Of a DNA stretch of 64,000 bases, positions 26,476 to 37,806 are shown in pieces. Source of the stretch: Streptomyces sp. CNQ-509. GTDB taxonomy: Bacteria; Actinomycetota; Actinomycetes; Streptomycetales; Streptomycetaceae. Position numbers and translations under genes: made by a program. The number at the start of each line of letters is the position of its first letter. Positions within the stretch are counted from its first letter, which is position 1. The DNA is taken from NCBI RefSeq assembly GCF_001011035.1, contig NZ_CP011492.1, forward strand, positions 7,371,447-7,435,446, read 5' to 3'. The notes below the pieces were generated by a model that was not told the origin of the DNA, did no database searches, and saw only the letters and a list, made by a program, of their open reading frames with translations.

Positions 26476-27378
26476 TCAGCCGCCGAGCGCCGACAGCCGG
26501 GCGAACTGCTCGTCCGACAGCACCAGATGACGCGCCGCCACGTTCTCCGCCAGGTGGTCGAGCGACGTCGTGCCCGGGATCGGCAGCACGTTCGGCGCCC
26601 GCCGCAGCAGCCAGGCCAGCGCCGTCTGCGCCGGTGTGGCACCCAGCTCGGCCGCCACCTGGGCGACCGGGCCACCGGGTGCGGCAAGCGTGCCGACGGC
26701 CATCGGGAAGTAGGGCACGAAGGCGATGCCCTCGGCGGCGGTGTAGTCGACGACGGCCTCGTGCTGGCGCATCGCGAGGTTGTAGAGGTTCTGCACGGAG
26801 GTGATGGCGGCGATCTCGCGCGCGGCGCGCAGTTGGGGGACGTCGACCTCGGAGAGCCCGATGTGCCGCACCTTGCCCTCGTCCTGGAGCTCCTTCAACG
26901 TCCCGACCTGGTCGGCGAGCGGCACGTCCGCGTCGACGCGGTGCAGTTGGAACAGGTCGATCCGGTCCGTACGCAGCCGGCGCAGGCTCAGCTCCGCCTG
27001 CTGCCGCAGATACGCCGGCCGCCCCAGCGGCACCCACTGCCCCGGGCCCGGCCGGGCGAGACCGGCCTTCGTGGCGACCACGACCCCCGCCGGGTACGGG
27101 TGCAGCGCCTCGGCGACGACCTCCTCGACGGCGCCGAGGCCGTAGGAGTCGGCGGTGTCGACGAGCCCCACGCCCAGCTCGACCGCGCGGCGCAGCACGG
27201 CGACGGCGCCGGCCCGGTCCCGCGGCGGCTCCCAGATGACCGCCTCCGACGGGGGGATGCCGGGGTGGTCGGTGAGCCGCATCGTGCCGTAGCCGATGCG
27301 GCCGACCGGCATGTCGCCGCCGATGTCGAACGTCGGGCCGGCGGCGCCCGGTACCGGTGCGGTCGGTGAGTGCGTCAT
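26476..27378 (-). CDS. Aldo/keto reductase
   Basis: NADPH-dependent carbonyl reductase of 300 aa with the TIM-barrel AKR fold. The catalytic tetrad is visible: Asp and Tyr in DTADSYGLGAVE, Lys in VVVATKAGLAR and His in LFQLHRVDAD. The C-terminal NADP-binding region has PNVLPIPGTTSLDHLAEN. No strong ribosome-binding site precedes the ATG. It resembles the AKR13 or oxidoreductase branch found widely in Streptomyces; substrate unknown. Upstream on the same strand is the DUF4239 gene with a 62-base gap. Confidence 0.92.
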   Translation of the reverse strand: MTHSPTAPVPGAAGPTFDIGGDMPVGRIGYGTMRLTDHPGIPPSEAVIWEPPRDRAGAVAVLRRAVELGVGLVDTADSYGLGAVEEVVAEALHPYPAGVVVATKAGLARPGPGQWVPLGRPAYLRQQAELSLRRLRTDRIDLFQLHRVDADVPLADQVGTLKELQDEGKVRHIGLSEVDVPQLRAAREIAAITSVQNLYNLAMRQHEAVVDYTAAEGIAFVPYFPMAVGTLAAPGGPVAQVAAELGATPAQTALAWLLRRAPNVLPIPGTTSLDHLAENVAARHLVLSDEQFARLSALGG

Positions 27379-27440
27379 GCGGCGACGCTACAACCCGAGG
27401 CGGCGCCCCGGCCCACACCGACGCGGGGAGCGCCGCGGTG

Positions 27441-28205
27441 TCAGCCGGCTGCCTTCGGGAAGAGCGTGGTGAACGGCTCCAGCATCCCCGCCGAGTCACG
27501 GACGTAGGGCTGGTCGAACTCCCAGACCAGGAAGAGCAGGAACGCGAGCAGCCCGCTGTGCAGCCCCGCGAGGATCAACTCGCGCACCGAGCGCTGGATC
27601 TGCAGCGCGAAGACCATGCCCATGGCCACCAGACCGCCGGCGATCAGCCCGAACCACACCAGCGACGGCATCGTGGGACCCGAGTTCAGCGCCCGCTCGT
27701 TGCGGGCCTCCTCGGCCGCGGCGATCTGGTCGCCCAGCGCGTAGGCGGCGCGGTTCTCGGCGTCGGTCTCCGGCGCGTACGCGAAGAGCCCGCGGCGCAC
27801 CTCGTCCAGCAGCTCGTCACCGCGCTCGCTCAGCCCTTCGCCGTCCTGCATCGCCGGCCACTCCTCGTGCACCGCGTAGCCGACGTACGCCGCGATGTCC
27901 GCCCGGATCTCCTCGCGCACCGGGGCCGGGTACTCGGCGAGCCGCTCGCTCGTCTCGTGCAGCGCGAACGCCTCCCGCTGCACCGAGTCCTCCGCGCTGC
28001 CCTTCGCCTCCCAGACGCCGGCGATCGCCAGGCCCAGCACGATCGCGTACACCACGCCGATCATCATCGTCATGTACTCGATGACGTCGGGGGTCTCGGT
28101 GGGGTCGAACTCCTCGTCGGGGCGGCGGTGCCGGAGGACGGTGATGAGCACGACGACCGCGATGGCCGCGGCCATCGCGAGGGTGAGCATGAGCCATTCG
28201 GACAC
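27441..28205 (-). CDS. DUF4239 (bestrophin-like) membrane protein
   Basis: Membrane protein of 254 aa. A helix at the N-terminus (MLTLAMAAAIAVVVLITVL), another in EYMTMMIGVVYAIVLGLAIAG, a soluble helical middle and two C-terminal helices (SLVWFGLIAGGLVAMGM and GLLAFLLFLVWEFDQPY) match the DUF4239 pattern, which is distantly related to bestrophin channels. Function in actinomycetes is unknown. It lies between the aldo/keto reductase and Pro-rich protein genes, all on the minus strand. Confidence 0.85.
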   Translation of the reverse strand: MSEWLMLTLAMAAAIAVVVLITVLRHRRPDEEFDPTETPDVIEYMTMMIGVVYAIVLGLAIAGVWEAKGSAEDSVQREAFALHETSERLAEYPAPVREEIRADIAAYVGYAVHEEWPAMQDGEGLSERGDELLDEVRRGLFAYAPETDAENRAAYALGDQIAAAEEARNERALNSGPTMPSLVWFGLIAGGLVAMGMVFALQIQRSVRELILAGLHSGLLAFLLFLVWEFDQPYVRDSAGMLEPFTTLFPKAAG

Positions 28206-28236
28206 GGGCTGCCTCCGGCGGTCGGGCTGCGGGCGG

Positions 28237-28902
28237 TCAGGAGCGGTTGCGGGCCGCCGCGCCGGAGCCGCTGAGCGCGGCGGCGGCGAGGATCGCGGGG
28301 GCGACGAAGAGCAGCGTTCTGGTCACGGGCGAGGTGCCCTCGTCGACTTCCCGGGGCGGCGGCTCGTGGTAGAGGGGCCGCAGCGAGGGCGAAGGGGTGG
28401 GGGAGGGGGCGGGGCTCGGCGTGCGGCTGGGCGTGGAGGTGGGCGTCGGCGTCGCCGGTACGGGCGCGGTGGGCGGCTGCGCGGCGGGCTCGGGCGCGGC
28501 CGGCTCCGGCGGTGCGGGCGCGGGCGGCTCCGGCGACGGCGTGGGCGTCGGGGTGGGCCTCGGCGTGGGGGTCGGCGACGGTGTGGGAGCCGGCGACGGC
28601 GGCGTGGGGGTGGGCGTCGGCGAGGGCTTCTTGCCGCACCCCTGCCGCACCGCCTCCCCGACGCCCCGCTCGCGCGCGATCCGCCCCAGCTCCTCCAGCG
28701 GCAGGTCCGCGCCGACGCGCGCGCACCCGTCGGCGGGCAGTGCCCACCCGCGTACGGCGGCGGTCCGCGGGGCGTCGGCGGCGGCGGGGCCGGCGGCAAG
28801 GACGGCGCCGGCGGCCGCGGCCGGGCCGGCGGCGAGCGCCGCCAGGAGCACGGCGGCGCGTACGGCGGGCCGCGCCGCGCGCGGTGTGTTCTCCCGGGTC
28901 AC
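28237..28902 (-). CDS. Secreted Pro/Thr-rich hypothetical protein with C-terminal membrane anchor
   Basis: I start it at GTG 28902 (VTRENTPRAARPAVRA), which places a signal peptide at the N-terminus; an ATG at 28992 in the same frame is the alternative. After a short globular segment containing two Cys (LPADGCARVGADLPLEE, EAVRQGCGKK) comes a tract of about 80 residues of repeating Pro-Thr-Pro-Ser, then a C-terminal hydrophobic helix (TLLFVAPAILAAAALSG) and a basic end. This looks like a wall-spanning surface protein, though no LPxTG motif is present. Function unknown. The matching antisense frames are Gly/Val-rich artefacts. Confidence 0.65.
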   Translation of the reverse strand: MTRENTPRAARPAVRAAVLLAALAAGPAAAAGAVLAAGPAAADAPRTAAVRGWALPADGCARVGADLPLEELGRIARERGVGEAVRQGCGKKPSPTPTPTPPSPAPTPSPTPTPRPTPTPTPSPEPPAPAPPEPAAPEPAAQPPTAPVPATPTPTSTPSRTPSPAPSPTPSPSLRPLYHEPPPREVDEGTSPVTRTLLFVAPAILAAAALSGSGAAARNRS

Positions 28903-29128
28903 GGCCCGAAGTTGCTCCGCGCCGCGCCCGGCTACGCCCCCGGCGCCCGCAATCCACCCGCAGGCGCGTTCCGCCGCGCCCGTATCTCGCACGAACGCTC
29001 GTCACTCGCGCCCCGGTTCGCCTCGGCGCACGCCCGGGCCGCGGCCCGTCCGCCCTGCGGGTGGTTTCACGAGTTCTTCACAAACGGGCGATGGCGTGCT
29101 GCGGACGGCCGCCCGGATGATCGACGTC

Positions 29129-29488
29129 ATGCCGACATCGCAGCCGTCCGACGAGACCTCGTACGACCGCCGCCGCCTGCGCCAGTGGCTCGACGGGCGA
29201 CGCCCGCACCCCGGGCGTCGCCCGGCGCGGCATGCTGCGGCTCTTCGCCGCCGCCGGCGGGGCCGGCGCGCTGGGCGCCCTCGGCGCCGCGCGAAGCTCG
29301 CCGGCGCCCCCCGCGCCGACGGCTGGGTGCGCTGGTCGGCCGACTGGCGCCCGGAGAAGCCGGGCCCCGCCGACGTACGCGCCCGCGCCACCGACGTGAG
29401 CGGCAGGACCCAGCCCGAGCGGACCGTCCCCAACGACCAGGGCTACCTCTTCGACGCGGTCGTCCGGCACCCGGTCACCGTCGCCTGA
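29129..29488 (+). pseudogene. Collapsed sulfite-oxidase-type molybdopterin oxidoreductase gene
   Basis: Two ends of one gene remain. The 5' end from ATG 29129 reads SYDRRRLRQWLDG, then in another frame ARRGMLRLFAAAGGAGALG, a Tat-type region (Arg-Arg then hydrophobic). Within about 60 codons it runs, after another frame change, into DGWVRWSADWRPEKPGPA, VRARATDVSGRTQPER and NDQGYLFDAVVRHPVTV. That is the C-terminal end of the Mo-cofactor dimerisation domain of sulfite-oxidase-family enzymes. The whole catalytic molybdopterin domain is missing; the family is normally some 400-550 aa. Deletion plus frameshifts make it non-functional. Confidence 0.8.
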
Positions 29489-29565
29489 GCCGCGGGCGGT
29501 CTCCCGCGCGCCGGGGGTGAGCGCGCACACTGGTGATCCCCCCGGCACCAGGCAGGAGGCCGCCC

Positions 29566-30783
29566 GTGACGTACGACCTGGCCGCGCTACGCGCCCGCAT
29601 CCCGGCGCTCAAGGACGGGACCGCCTACTTCGACGGCCCCGGCGGCACCCAGACCCCGGCCCCCGTCATCGAGGCGATGGCCGCGGCGCTGGCCGCCCCG
29701 CTCTCCAACCAGGGCCACGTCACCGCCGCCGAGCGCAACGCCGAGGCGATCGTGGCCGGCGCCCGGGCCGCCCTCGCCGACCTGCTCGGGGTGCCGGCCG
29801 ACGGCGTCGTCTTCGGGCGCAGCGCCACGCAGCTCACCTACGACGTCGCCCGCACCCTGGCCCGCGCGTGGGGGCCGGGCGACGAGGTCGTCGTCACCCG
29901 CCTCGACCACGACGCGAACATCCGCCCCTGGGTGCAGGCCGCCGAGCGCGCGGGCGCGGCGGTGCGCTGGTGCGACTTCGACCCGGACACCGGCGAGCTG
30001 ACCCCGGGGCACCTCGCCGCCGTGCTCACCGAGCGGACCCGGCTGGTCGCGGTCACCGCCGCCGCCAATCTCCTCGGCACCCGGCCGCCGGTGCCGGAGC
30101 TGGCCAGGATGGCGCACGACGCGGGGGCCCTGGTCCACGTCGACGCGGTGCACTACGCCGCGCACGCAGCCGTCGACGCCGCGGCGCTCGGCGCGGACTT
30201 CGTGGTCTGCTCCCCGTACAAGTTCCTCGGCCCGCACCTGGGCGTGCTCGGCGCCCGTCCCGAACTGCTGCGCAGCCTCGCGCCCGACAAGCTGCTGCCC
30301 GCCACCGACGCGGTGCCGCAGCGCTTCGAGCAGGGCACGCTGCCGTACGAGCTGCTGGCCGGGGCTCGCGCCGCCGTCGACTTCCTCGCCGGCCTCGACC
30401 CCGAGCCCGCCGCGGGCGGCGACCGCAGGGCGCGGCTGATCCGGGCGTACGCGGCGATCGAAGCCCACGAGGACGCGCTGCGGTTGCGTGCGGAGGACGG
30501 CCTCGCCGCACTGCCCGGCGTCACCCTGCGCTCCCGCGCCGGCCACCGCACCCCGACGCTGCTGCTCACCCTCGAAGGCCGCACCACCGAGGACGCGTAC
30601 CGCTTCCTGGCCGAGCGCGGCGTCAACGCCCCCTCCGGCTCCTTCTACGCCCTGGAGGCGTCCCGCCGCCTCGGCCTCGGCGACAGCGGCGGGCTGCGGG
30701 CGGGCCTCGCGCCGTACAGTTCGGCCGACGACGTCGACCGGCTGGTCGCGGGCCTCGGGGAATTCCTCCGTACGACTGCCTAG
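29566..30783 (+). CDS. Cysteine desulfurase-like PLP-dependent protein (class V aminotransferase fold)
   Basis: Fold-type I PLP protein of 405 aa. It has AYFDGPGGTQTPAPV at the start, VVTRLDHDANIRPW, VHVDAVHYAAH and the PLP-binding Lys in VCSPYKFLGPHLG. True desulfurases carry a catalytic Cys in the C-terminal loop; here the corresponding region reads GVNAPSGSFYALEASRRLG with no Cys, and the only two Cys lie elsewhere (RWCDFD, VVCSPY). It therefore belongs to the desulfurase-like (VC1184-type) branch of unknown reaction. GTG 29566 has CAGGAGG upstream. It lies directly before a molybdenum hydroxylase operon; a role in cofactor sulfuration is tempting but weakened by the missing Cys. Confidence 0.87.
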   Translation: MTYDLAALRARIPALKDGTAYFDGPGGTQTPAPVIEAMAAALAAPLSNQGHVTAAERNAEAIVAGARAALADLLGVPADGVVFGRSATQLTYDVARTLARAWGPGDEVVVTRLDHDANIRPWVQAAERAGAAVRWCDFDPDTGELTPGHLAAVLTERTRLVAVTAAANLLGTRPPVPELARMAHDAGALVHVDAVHYAAHAAVDAAALGADFVVCSPYKFLGPHLGVLGARPELLRSLAPDKLLPATDAVPQRFEQGTLPYELLAGARAAVDFLAGLDPEPAAGGDRRARLIRAYAAIEAHEDALRLRAEDGLAALPGVTLRSRAGHRTPTLLLTLEGRTTEDAYRFLAERGVNAPSGSFYALEASRRLGLGDSGGLRAGLAPYSSADDVDRLVAGLGEFLRTTA

Positions 30784-30858
30784 TTCCCCCGCCCCGGATG
30801 CGGTCCTACAGTGGCGCACACCACAGCGCCACGGACCCGTCCGTTCCGGGGAGGGCAC

Positions 30859-31367
30859 ATGAGCCGCATCTCGGTCACAGTCGACGGCACGACCTACGAG
30901 GACGACGTGGAGCCGCGCCTGCTCCTCGTGCACTACCTGCGCGACCGCCTGGGCCTGACCGGCACACCAGTCGGCTGCGACACCGGCAACTGCGGCGCCT
31001 GCACGGTCGACGTGGCGGGCGCCAGCGTCAAATCCTGCTCCATGCTGGCCGTTCAGGCGGACGGGACGGAGGTGACGACGATCCAGGGGCTGGCCGGGGA
31101 CGGCCGGTGGCACCCGCTCCAGCGCGCCTTCCACGAGGAGCACGGGCTGCAGTGCGGCTACTGCACCCCCGGGATGATCCTCGCCGCCCGCGACCTGCTG
31201 CGCGCCAATCCGCACCCGACCGCCGAGGAGGTCAGACACGGCCTGGAGGGCAACCTCTGCCGCTGCACCGGCTACCAGAACATCGTGCGCGCGGTCCTCG
31301 CCGCCGCCGAAGCCGGAGCGGGGACGGGGACGGACGCCGGAGCCGGCGACGGCGGGGAGGCCGCGAA

Positions 31368-31371
<4 letters not shown>
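30859..31371 (+). CDS. Molybdenum hydroxylase (CO dehydrogenase-like) 2Fe-2S small subunit
   Basis: Electron-transfer subunit of 170 aa. The N-terminal plant-type cluster has GCDTGNCGACTV plus a later Cys (SCSML); the C-terminal all-helical cluster has QCGYCTPGM and NLCRCTGY. It passes electrons from the Mo site of the large subunit to the FAD of the medium subunit. ATG 30859 follows GGGGAGGG. The stop overlaps the large-subunit start (ATGA). Gene order small-large-medium differs from the classical coxMSL. Confidence 0.93.
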
Positions 31372-33742
<2,371 letters not shown>

Positions 33743-33746
<4 letters not shown>

Positions 33747-34609
33747 TCCCCGCGGCATTCGACTACGTACGCCCCGAGTCCGTCGGCGCCGCCGTGAGCG
33801 CCCTCGCCGACGCGGGGGCCGCCGGGCGCGAGGCGAAGGTGCTCGCCGGCGGGCAGAGCCTGCTGCCGCTGCTGCGGATGCGGCTCGCCTTCCCCGACCT
33901 GGTCGTGGACGCCGGCCGGATCCCGGAGCTGCGCGGCGTGCGCGACGACGGCGACGCGCTGGTGATCGGCGCCCTGACGACCCACCACGAGGTGCTCGCC
34001 GACCCGCTGGTACGCCGCCACGCCGGGCTGCTCGCCGCCGCCACCGCCACCGTCGCCGACCCGGCGGTGCGGCACCGCGGCACCCTCGGCGGCTCGCTGG
34101 CCCACGCCGACCCCGCGGCCGACCTGCCGGCGGTGGTGCTCGCGCTGGACGCCGAGCTGACCGCGGTGGGACCCGGCGGATCGCGGACCGTGCCGGCGCG
34201 GGAGTTCTTCACCGACTACCTGACCACGGCGCTGGCGCCGGACGAACTGCTGGCCGCGATCCGGGTGCCCAAGTACGACGGCTGGGGCTTCCGCTACGAG
34301 AAGTTCAGCCGGGCGGCGCAGGCGTGGGCCCTCGTCGGCGTGGCCGCCGCGGTGCGGCACGAGGGCGGGCGGATCGCCGAGGCCCGGATCGGGCTGACGA
34401 GTATGGGCCCGACGCCCGTGCGGGCGGCGGCCGCCGAGGCGGCGCTCGCCGGGGCGCAGGCGACGGAGGAGCCGGTCGCGGAGGCGGCGGCGGCCGCGGC
34501 GGAGGGCACGCGTCCGGCGGCGGACCTGTCCGGTTCCGCCGAATACCGCGCGCACCTCGCCCGCGTGCTCACCCGCAGGGCGGTGCTCGCGGCGGCCGGG
34601 CCGGCGTGA
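33743..34609 (+). CDS. Molybdenum hydroxylase FAD-binding medium subunit
   Basis: FAD subunit of 288 aa. FAD-binding motifs are visible as KVLAGGQSLLPLLRMR and VRHRGTLGGSLAHADPAAD, and the CO-dehydrogenase flavoprotein C-terminal domain follows (RYEKFSRAAQAWALVGVA). It hands electrons to a quinone or other acceptor. The ATG overlaps the large-subunit stop. The stop is 24 bases before the MoxR ATPase gene, so all belong to one operon. Confidence 0.93.
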
Positions 34610-34633
34610 CGGGCGGCCGGGACGGGTCGGCCG

Positions 34634-35665
34634 GTGCCGGAGGAGGCGAGCGCGGTGGCGCGTGAGGAGCCGGCGGGGGAGCCGGAGAGGCGCGGGCCGC
34701 ACGACCGCGCCCGCGACGCGCGGGCACCGGAGGCCGTGCGGCCCGCGTCGGGGGCCGCACGGCCCGTACCGGCAACGGGCGTGCGGCCCGCGGCCGTCGG
34801 GGAGCTGCGGGCCCGGCTGGAGGCCACGGGCTACCTCGCGGACGACGGCCTGGCCACCGCCTGCCACCTCGCCCTCACCCTGCACCGCCCGCTGTTCTGC
34901 GAGGGCGAGGCGGGCGCGGGCAAGACGGCGCTGGCCGCCGCCCTCGCCGGTGTCATGGGCGCGCCGCTGATCCGGCTCCAGTGCTACGAGGGCATCGACG
35001 CCTCCCAGGCCCTCTACGACTGGGACTTCCCACGCCAGTTGCTGCACCTGCGGGCGGCGGAGGCGGCGGGCGTCACGGACGCGGGGCGCCTGGAGGACGA
35101 GCTGTACGGCGAGCGGTTCCTCGTCGCCCGCCCGCTGCTGCGCGCGCTGCGGACGAGCCCGAGCGTGCTGCTGATCGACGAGATCGACCGCGCGGACGAC
35201 GAGTTCGAGGCGTTCCTGCTGGAGCTGCTGTCGGAGTACGCGGTGACCATCCCCGAACTGGGCACGCTGCGGGCCGAGACCCCGCCCGTGGTCGTGCTCA
35301 CCTCCAACCGCACCCGCGAGGTCCACGACGCGCTCAAACGGCGCTGCCTGTACCACTGGTTCGCGCACCCCGGCTACGCCCGCGAGCTGGCGATCGTCCG
35401 CAGCCGCCGCCCGCGGGTGGCACGGCGGCTCGCGGCGCAGGTGACCGCGGCGGTGCAGCAGTTGCGCGGCATGGACCTGGTCAAGCCGCCGGGGGTGGCG
35501 GAGACGATCGACTGGGCGGAGGCGCTGGCGGCGCTCGGCGCGACGGAGCTGGACGCCGAACTGGCGGTGGCGACGCTGGGCTCGGTGCTGAAGTACCGCG
35601 AGGACACGGAGCGGGCGGTGGCGCTCGACCTGCGGGGGCTGCTGGCCGCGGCCCGGGGGAGCTGA
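34634..35665 (+). CDS. MoxR-family AAA+ ATPase (CoxD-like)
   Basis: AAA+ ATPase of about 343 aa. Walker A is GEAGAGKTALA and Walker B VLLIDEIDRADDEFE; LTSNRTREVHDALKRRC is the sensor/arginine-finger region. The first about 50 residues are charged and disordered, so translation may start further in. In CO-dehydrogenase operons CoxD is such an ATPase, required for maturation of the Mo site, and works with a VWA protein. Here the VWA gene follows 5 bases later, matching the CoxD-CoxE pair. Confidence 0.9.
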   Translation: MPEEASAVAREEPAGEPERRGPHDRARDARAPEAVRPASGAARPVPATGVRPAAVGELRARLEATGYLADDGLATACHLALTLHRPLFCEGEAGAGKTALAAALAGVMGAPLIRLQCYEGIDASQALYDWDFPRQLLHLRAAEAAGVTDAGRLEDELYGERFLVARPLLRALRTSPSVLLIDEIDRADDEFEAFLLELLSEYAVTIPELGTLRAETPPVVVLTSNRTREVHDALKRRCLYHWFAHPGYARELAIVRSRRPRVARRLAAQVTAAVQQLRGMDLVKPPGVAETIDWAEALAALGATELDAELAVATLGSVLKYREDTERAVALDLRGLLAAARGS

Positions 35666-35670
35666 CCGCG

Positions 35671-36930
35671 GTGGGGGAGCGGGGAGACGACGGCGGGGGC
35701 CGGAGTACGGGCCGGGGCGGACCGGACGCGGGCGTGCCCGGCTCCGGCCGCCCGGTCCCGGACCCGGCCGCCGCCGCCACGGGCACGGTCACGGCCGGCG
35801 CCTGGGGCGACGGCGTCGCCGTGCTCGTCGGGTTCGCGCGGGCGCTGCGGGAGGCGGGCGTGCCGGCCGACGGCGAGCGGGTGCAGGCGTTCCTCGGCGC
35901 CGTGGACGCGCTCGGCACCGCGCGGCGCGAGGTGTTCTGGGCCGGCCGGCTCACGCTCTGCGGCCGGGCGGAGGACCTGGCGCCCTACGACCGTGCGTTC
36001 GCCGCCTACTTCGGCGACCGCGCGGTGCCCCCGCGCCCGCCCCGTACCGCACCGCCGCCCCGCGTCCGCCGTACCGCTCCCGCCGCCGTCGAGGCGCCCG
36101 GCGACGCCGGCGACCGCACCGGCCCCGCGGCTCCGGCCGCCGCCCGCGCCGGCTCCGCCGAGGTGCTGCGCCACCGCGACATCGCCGGGCTCACCGCCGC
36201 GGAGCGGGCCGAACTGCACCGGCTGCGCACGGCGTTCGCGCTCCGCGGCGAGCAGCGCCGCACCGCCCGCCGCCGCCCGGCGCGCCGCGGCGCCGTCGAC
36301 CCGCGGCGTACCGTACGGGACCTGCTGCGCGGCGGCGGCGAACCGGCGGTACTGCGCCGCCGCGCCCCCGCGCGGAAGCCGCGCCGCGTCGTGGTGCTGC
36401 TCGACGTCAGCGGCTCCATGTCCCCGTACGCCGACGCCCTGCTGCGCTTCGCCCACGCCGCCCGCCACGGCCGCCCCGCCCGCGCCGCTCCCGCCACCGA
36501 GGTCTTCACCCTCGGCACCCGGCTGACCCGCGTCACCCGGCAGTTGTCCCACCGCGACCCGGACGCCGCGCTGGCCGCGGTCGGCACCGCCGTGCCGGAC
36601 TGGAGCGGCGGCACCCGGCTCGGCGAGACCCTGCGGGCGTTCCTCGACCGCTGGGGGCAGCGCGGCCTGGCCCGCGGCGCGGTGGCCGTCGTGCTCTCCG
36701 ACGGCTGGGAGCGCGGCGACGTCACCCTGCTCGGCGCCCAGGCCCGCCGGCTGCACCGGCTGGCGCACCGCGTGGTGTGGGCCAACCCGCGCAAGGCGCG
36801 GCCCGGTTACGAGCCGCTCGCCGGCGGCATGGCCGCCGTGCTGCCGCACGTCGACGCCTTCGTCTCCGGGCACAGCCTGGCCGCGCTCGAACGGCTGGCG
36901 GCGGTGGTGCGGGGAGCGGCCGACGCATGA
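35671..36930 (+). CDS. VWA domain protein (CoxE-like)
   Basis: Protein of 419 aa with a von Willebrand A domain in the C-terminal half. The metal-ion-dependent adhesion site is complete: DVSGSMSPYAD, the Thr in DWSGGTRLGETL and the Asp in VLSDGWERGD. The N-terminal half has a helical CoxE-type region (VAVLVGFARALREAGV) and an Arg/Pro-rich linker. GTG 35671 lies 5 bases after the moxR stop with GGGGGAG upstream. MoxR/VWA pairs act as metal-cofactor insertion chaperones; this one likely matures the hydroxylase encoded upstream. Confidence 0.9.
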   Translation: MGERGDDGGGRSTGRGGPDAGVPGSGRPVPDPAAAATGTVTAGAWGDGVAVLVGFARALREAGVPADGERVQAFLGAVDALGTARREVFWAGRLTLCGRAEDLAPYDRAFAAYFGDRAVPPRPPRTAPPPRVRRTAPAAVEAPGDAGDRTGPAAPAAARAGSAEVLRHRDIAGLTAAERAELHRLRTAFALRGEQRRTARRRPARRGAVDPRRTVRDLLRGGGEPAVLRRRAPARKPRRVVVLLDVSGSMSPYADALLRFAHAARHGRPARAAPATEVFTLGTRLTRVTRQLSHRDPDAALAAVGTAVPDWSGGTRLGETLRAFLDRWGQRGLARGAVAVVLSDGWERGDVTLLGAQARRLHRLAHRVVWANPRKARPGYEPLAGGMAAVLPHVDAFVSGHSLAALERLAAVVRGAADA

Positions 36931-36958
36931 CGACGAACCCGCAACGAAGGGACCCGCC

Positions 36959-37666
36959 ATGGAGCTGCGGCACGAGTTCACCGTTCCCGTACCGGCCGAC
37001 GAGGCGTGGCGGGCGCTGCTCGACATCGAGCGCATCGCGCCCTGCATGCCGGGGGCGGCGGTCGAGAGCTTCGACGGCGAGACGGTGCGCGGCACGGTCA
37101 AGGTGAAGGTCGGCCCGATCGCGCTCACGTACCGGGGCACGGCCTCCTTCCGGGAGAAGGACGAGGCGGGCCGGAGGATGGTGCTGTCCGCGAACGGCAA
37201 GGAGGCGCGCGGCACGGGCACGGCACGCGCCACGGTCACGGGGGAGCTGACCGAGACCGGCGGCGGCACGCGGGTGTCGGTGGTGACGGACCTGGCGGTC
37301 ACGGGCCGGCCCGCGCAGTTCGGCCGGGGGGTGCTGGCAGAGGTGGGCGACCGGCTGGTGGGGCGGTTCGCGGAGTGCCTGGCGGGGAAGCTGGCGGACG
37401 GCGGCGCGGAGGTGGCCACCGACGCGGCCACGGACGCGGACGGGGCGGACGCCGGTGCCGGTGCCGTCCGCGGCCCCGGAGCCGAGCCCGCGTCCGGACT
37501 CGCGCCCGCCGTGCCCGCCGTCGAGACCTCCGCCCCCGGGACCGAGCCGCTCGACCTGGTCCGTACCGCCGGTGTGCCCGTCGCCAAGCGGGCAGCCGCC
37601 GGCGCCGCGGTCGCGGCGGCGCTCGCCGCCGTCGCCCTGGCCGTACGCCGCGCACGCCGCCGCTGA
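36959..37666 (+). CDS. CoxG-like SRPBCC protein with C-terminal membrane anchor
   Basis: A 235-aa protein. Residues 1-145 are a CoxG/SRPBCC hydrophobic-cavity domain (ELRHEFTVPVPADEAW, IAPCMPGAAVESFDG, VKVKVGPIALTYRG). A disordered Ala/Pro-rich linker follows, then a C-terminal transmembrane helix (AAAGAAVAAALAAVALAV) and an RRARRR end. CoxG proteins attach aerobic CO dehydrogenase to the membrane and have been linked to quinone delivery. The same anchor-plus-cavity layout here suggests that this hydroxylase also passes electrons to the respiratory chain. CGAAGGGA precedes the ATG. Confidence 0.9.
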   Translation: MELRHEFTVPVPADEAWRALLDIERIAPCMPGAAVESFDGETVRGTVKVKVGPIALTYRGTASFREKDEAGRRMVLSANGKEARGTGTARATVTGELTETGGGTRVSVVTDLAVTGRPAQFGRGVLAEVGDRLVGRFAECLAGKLADGGAEVATDAATDADGADAGAGAVRGPGAEPASGLAPAVPAVETSAPGTEPLDLVRTAGVPVAKRAAAGAAVAAALAAVALAVRRARRR

Positions 37667-37806
37667 GTCCCCGCCTCCTCCCGCCCGACACCGCCCCGCT
37701 CGGCGGTTACCGGCCTCGCGTGGTACTTCTGTTCTCCGGGGGGAGGAGTGCGGCGCGCCAGGGCGGCGCGGCGCGTACCGGCCGACGAAAGGGAGCAGCG
37801 GGGACG

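Noticed and set aside
28380..28620. Apparent simple-sequence repeat
   Set aside because: It is the Pro-Thr-Pro-Ser coding tract of the secreted protein, without units regular enough to call a DNA repeat or CRISPR.
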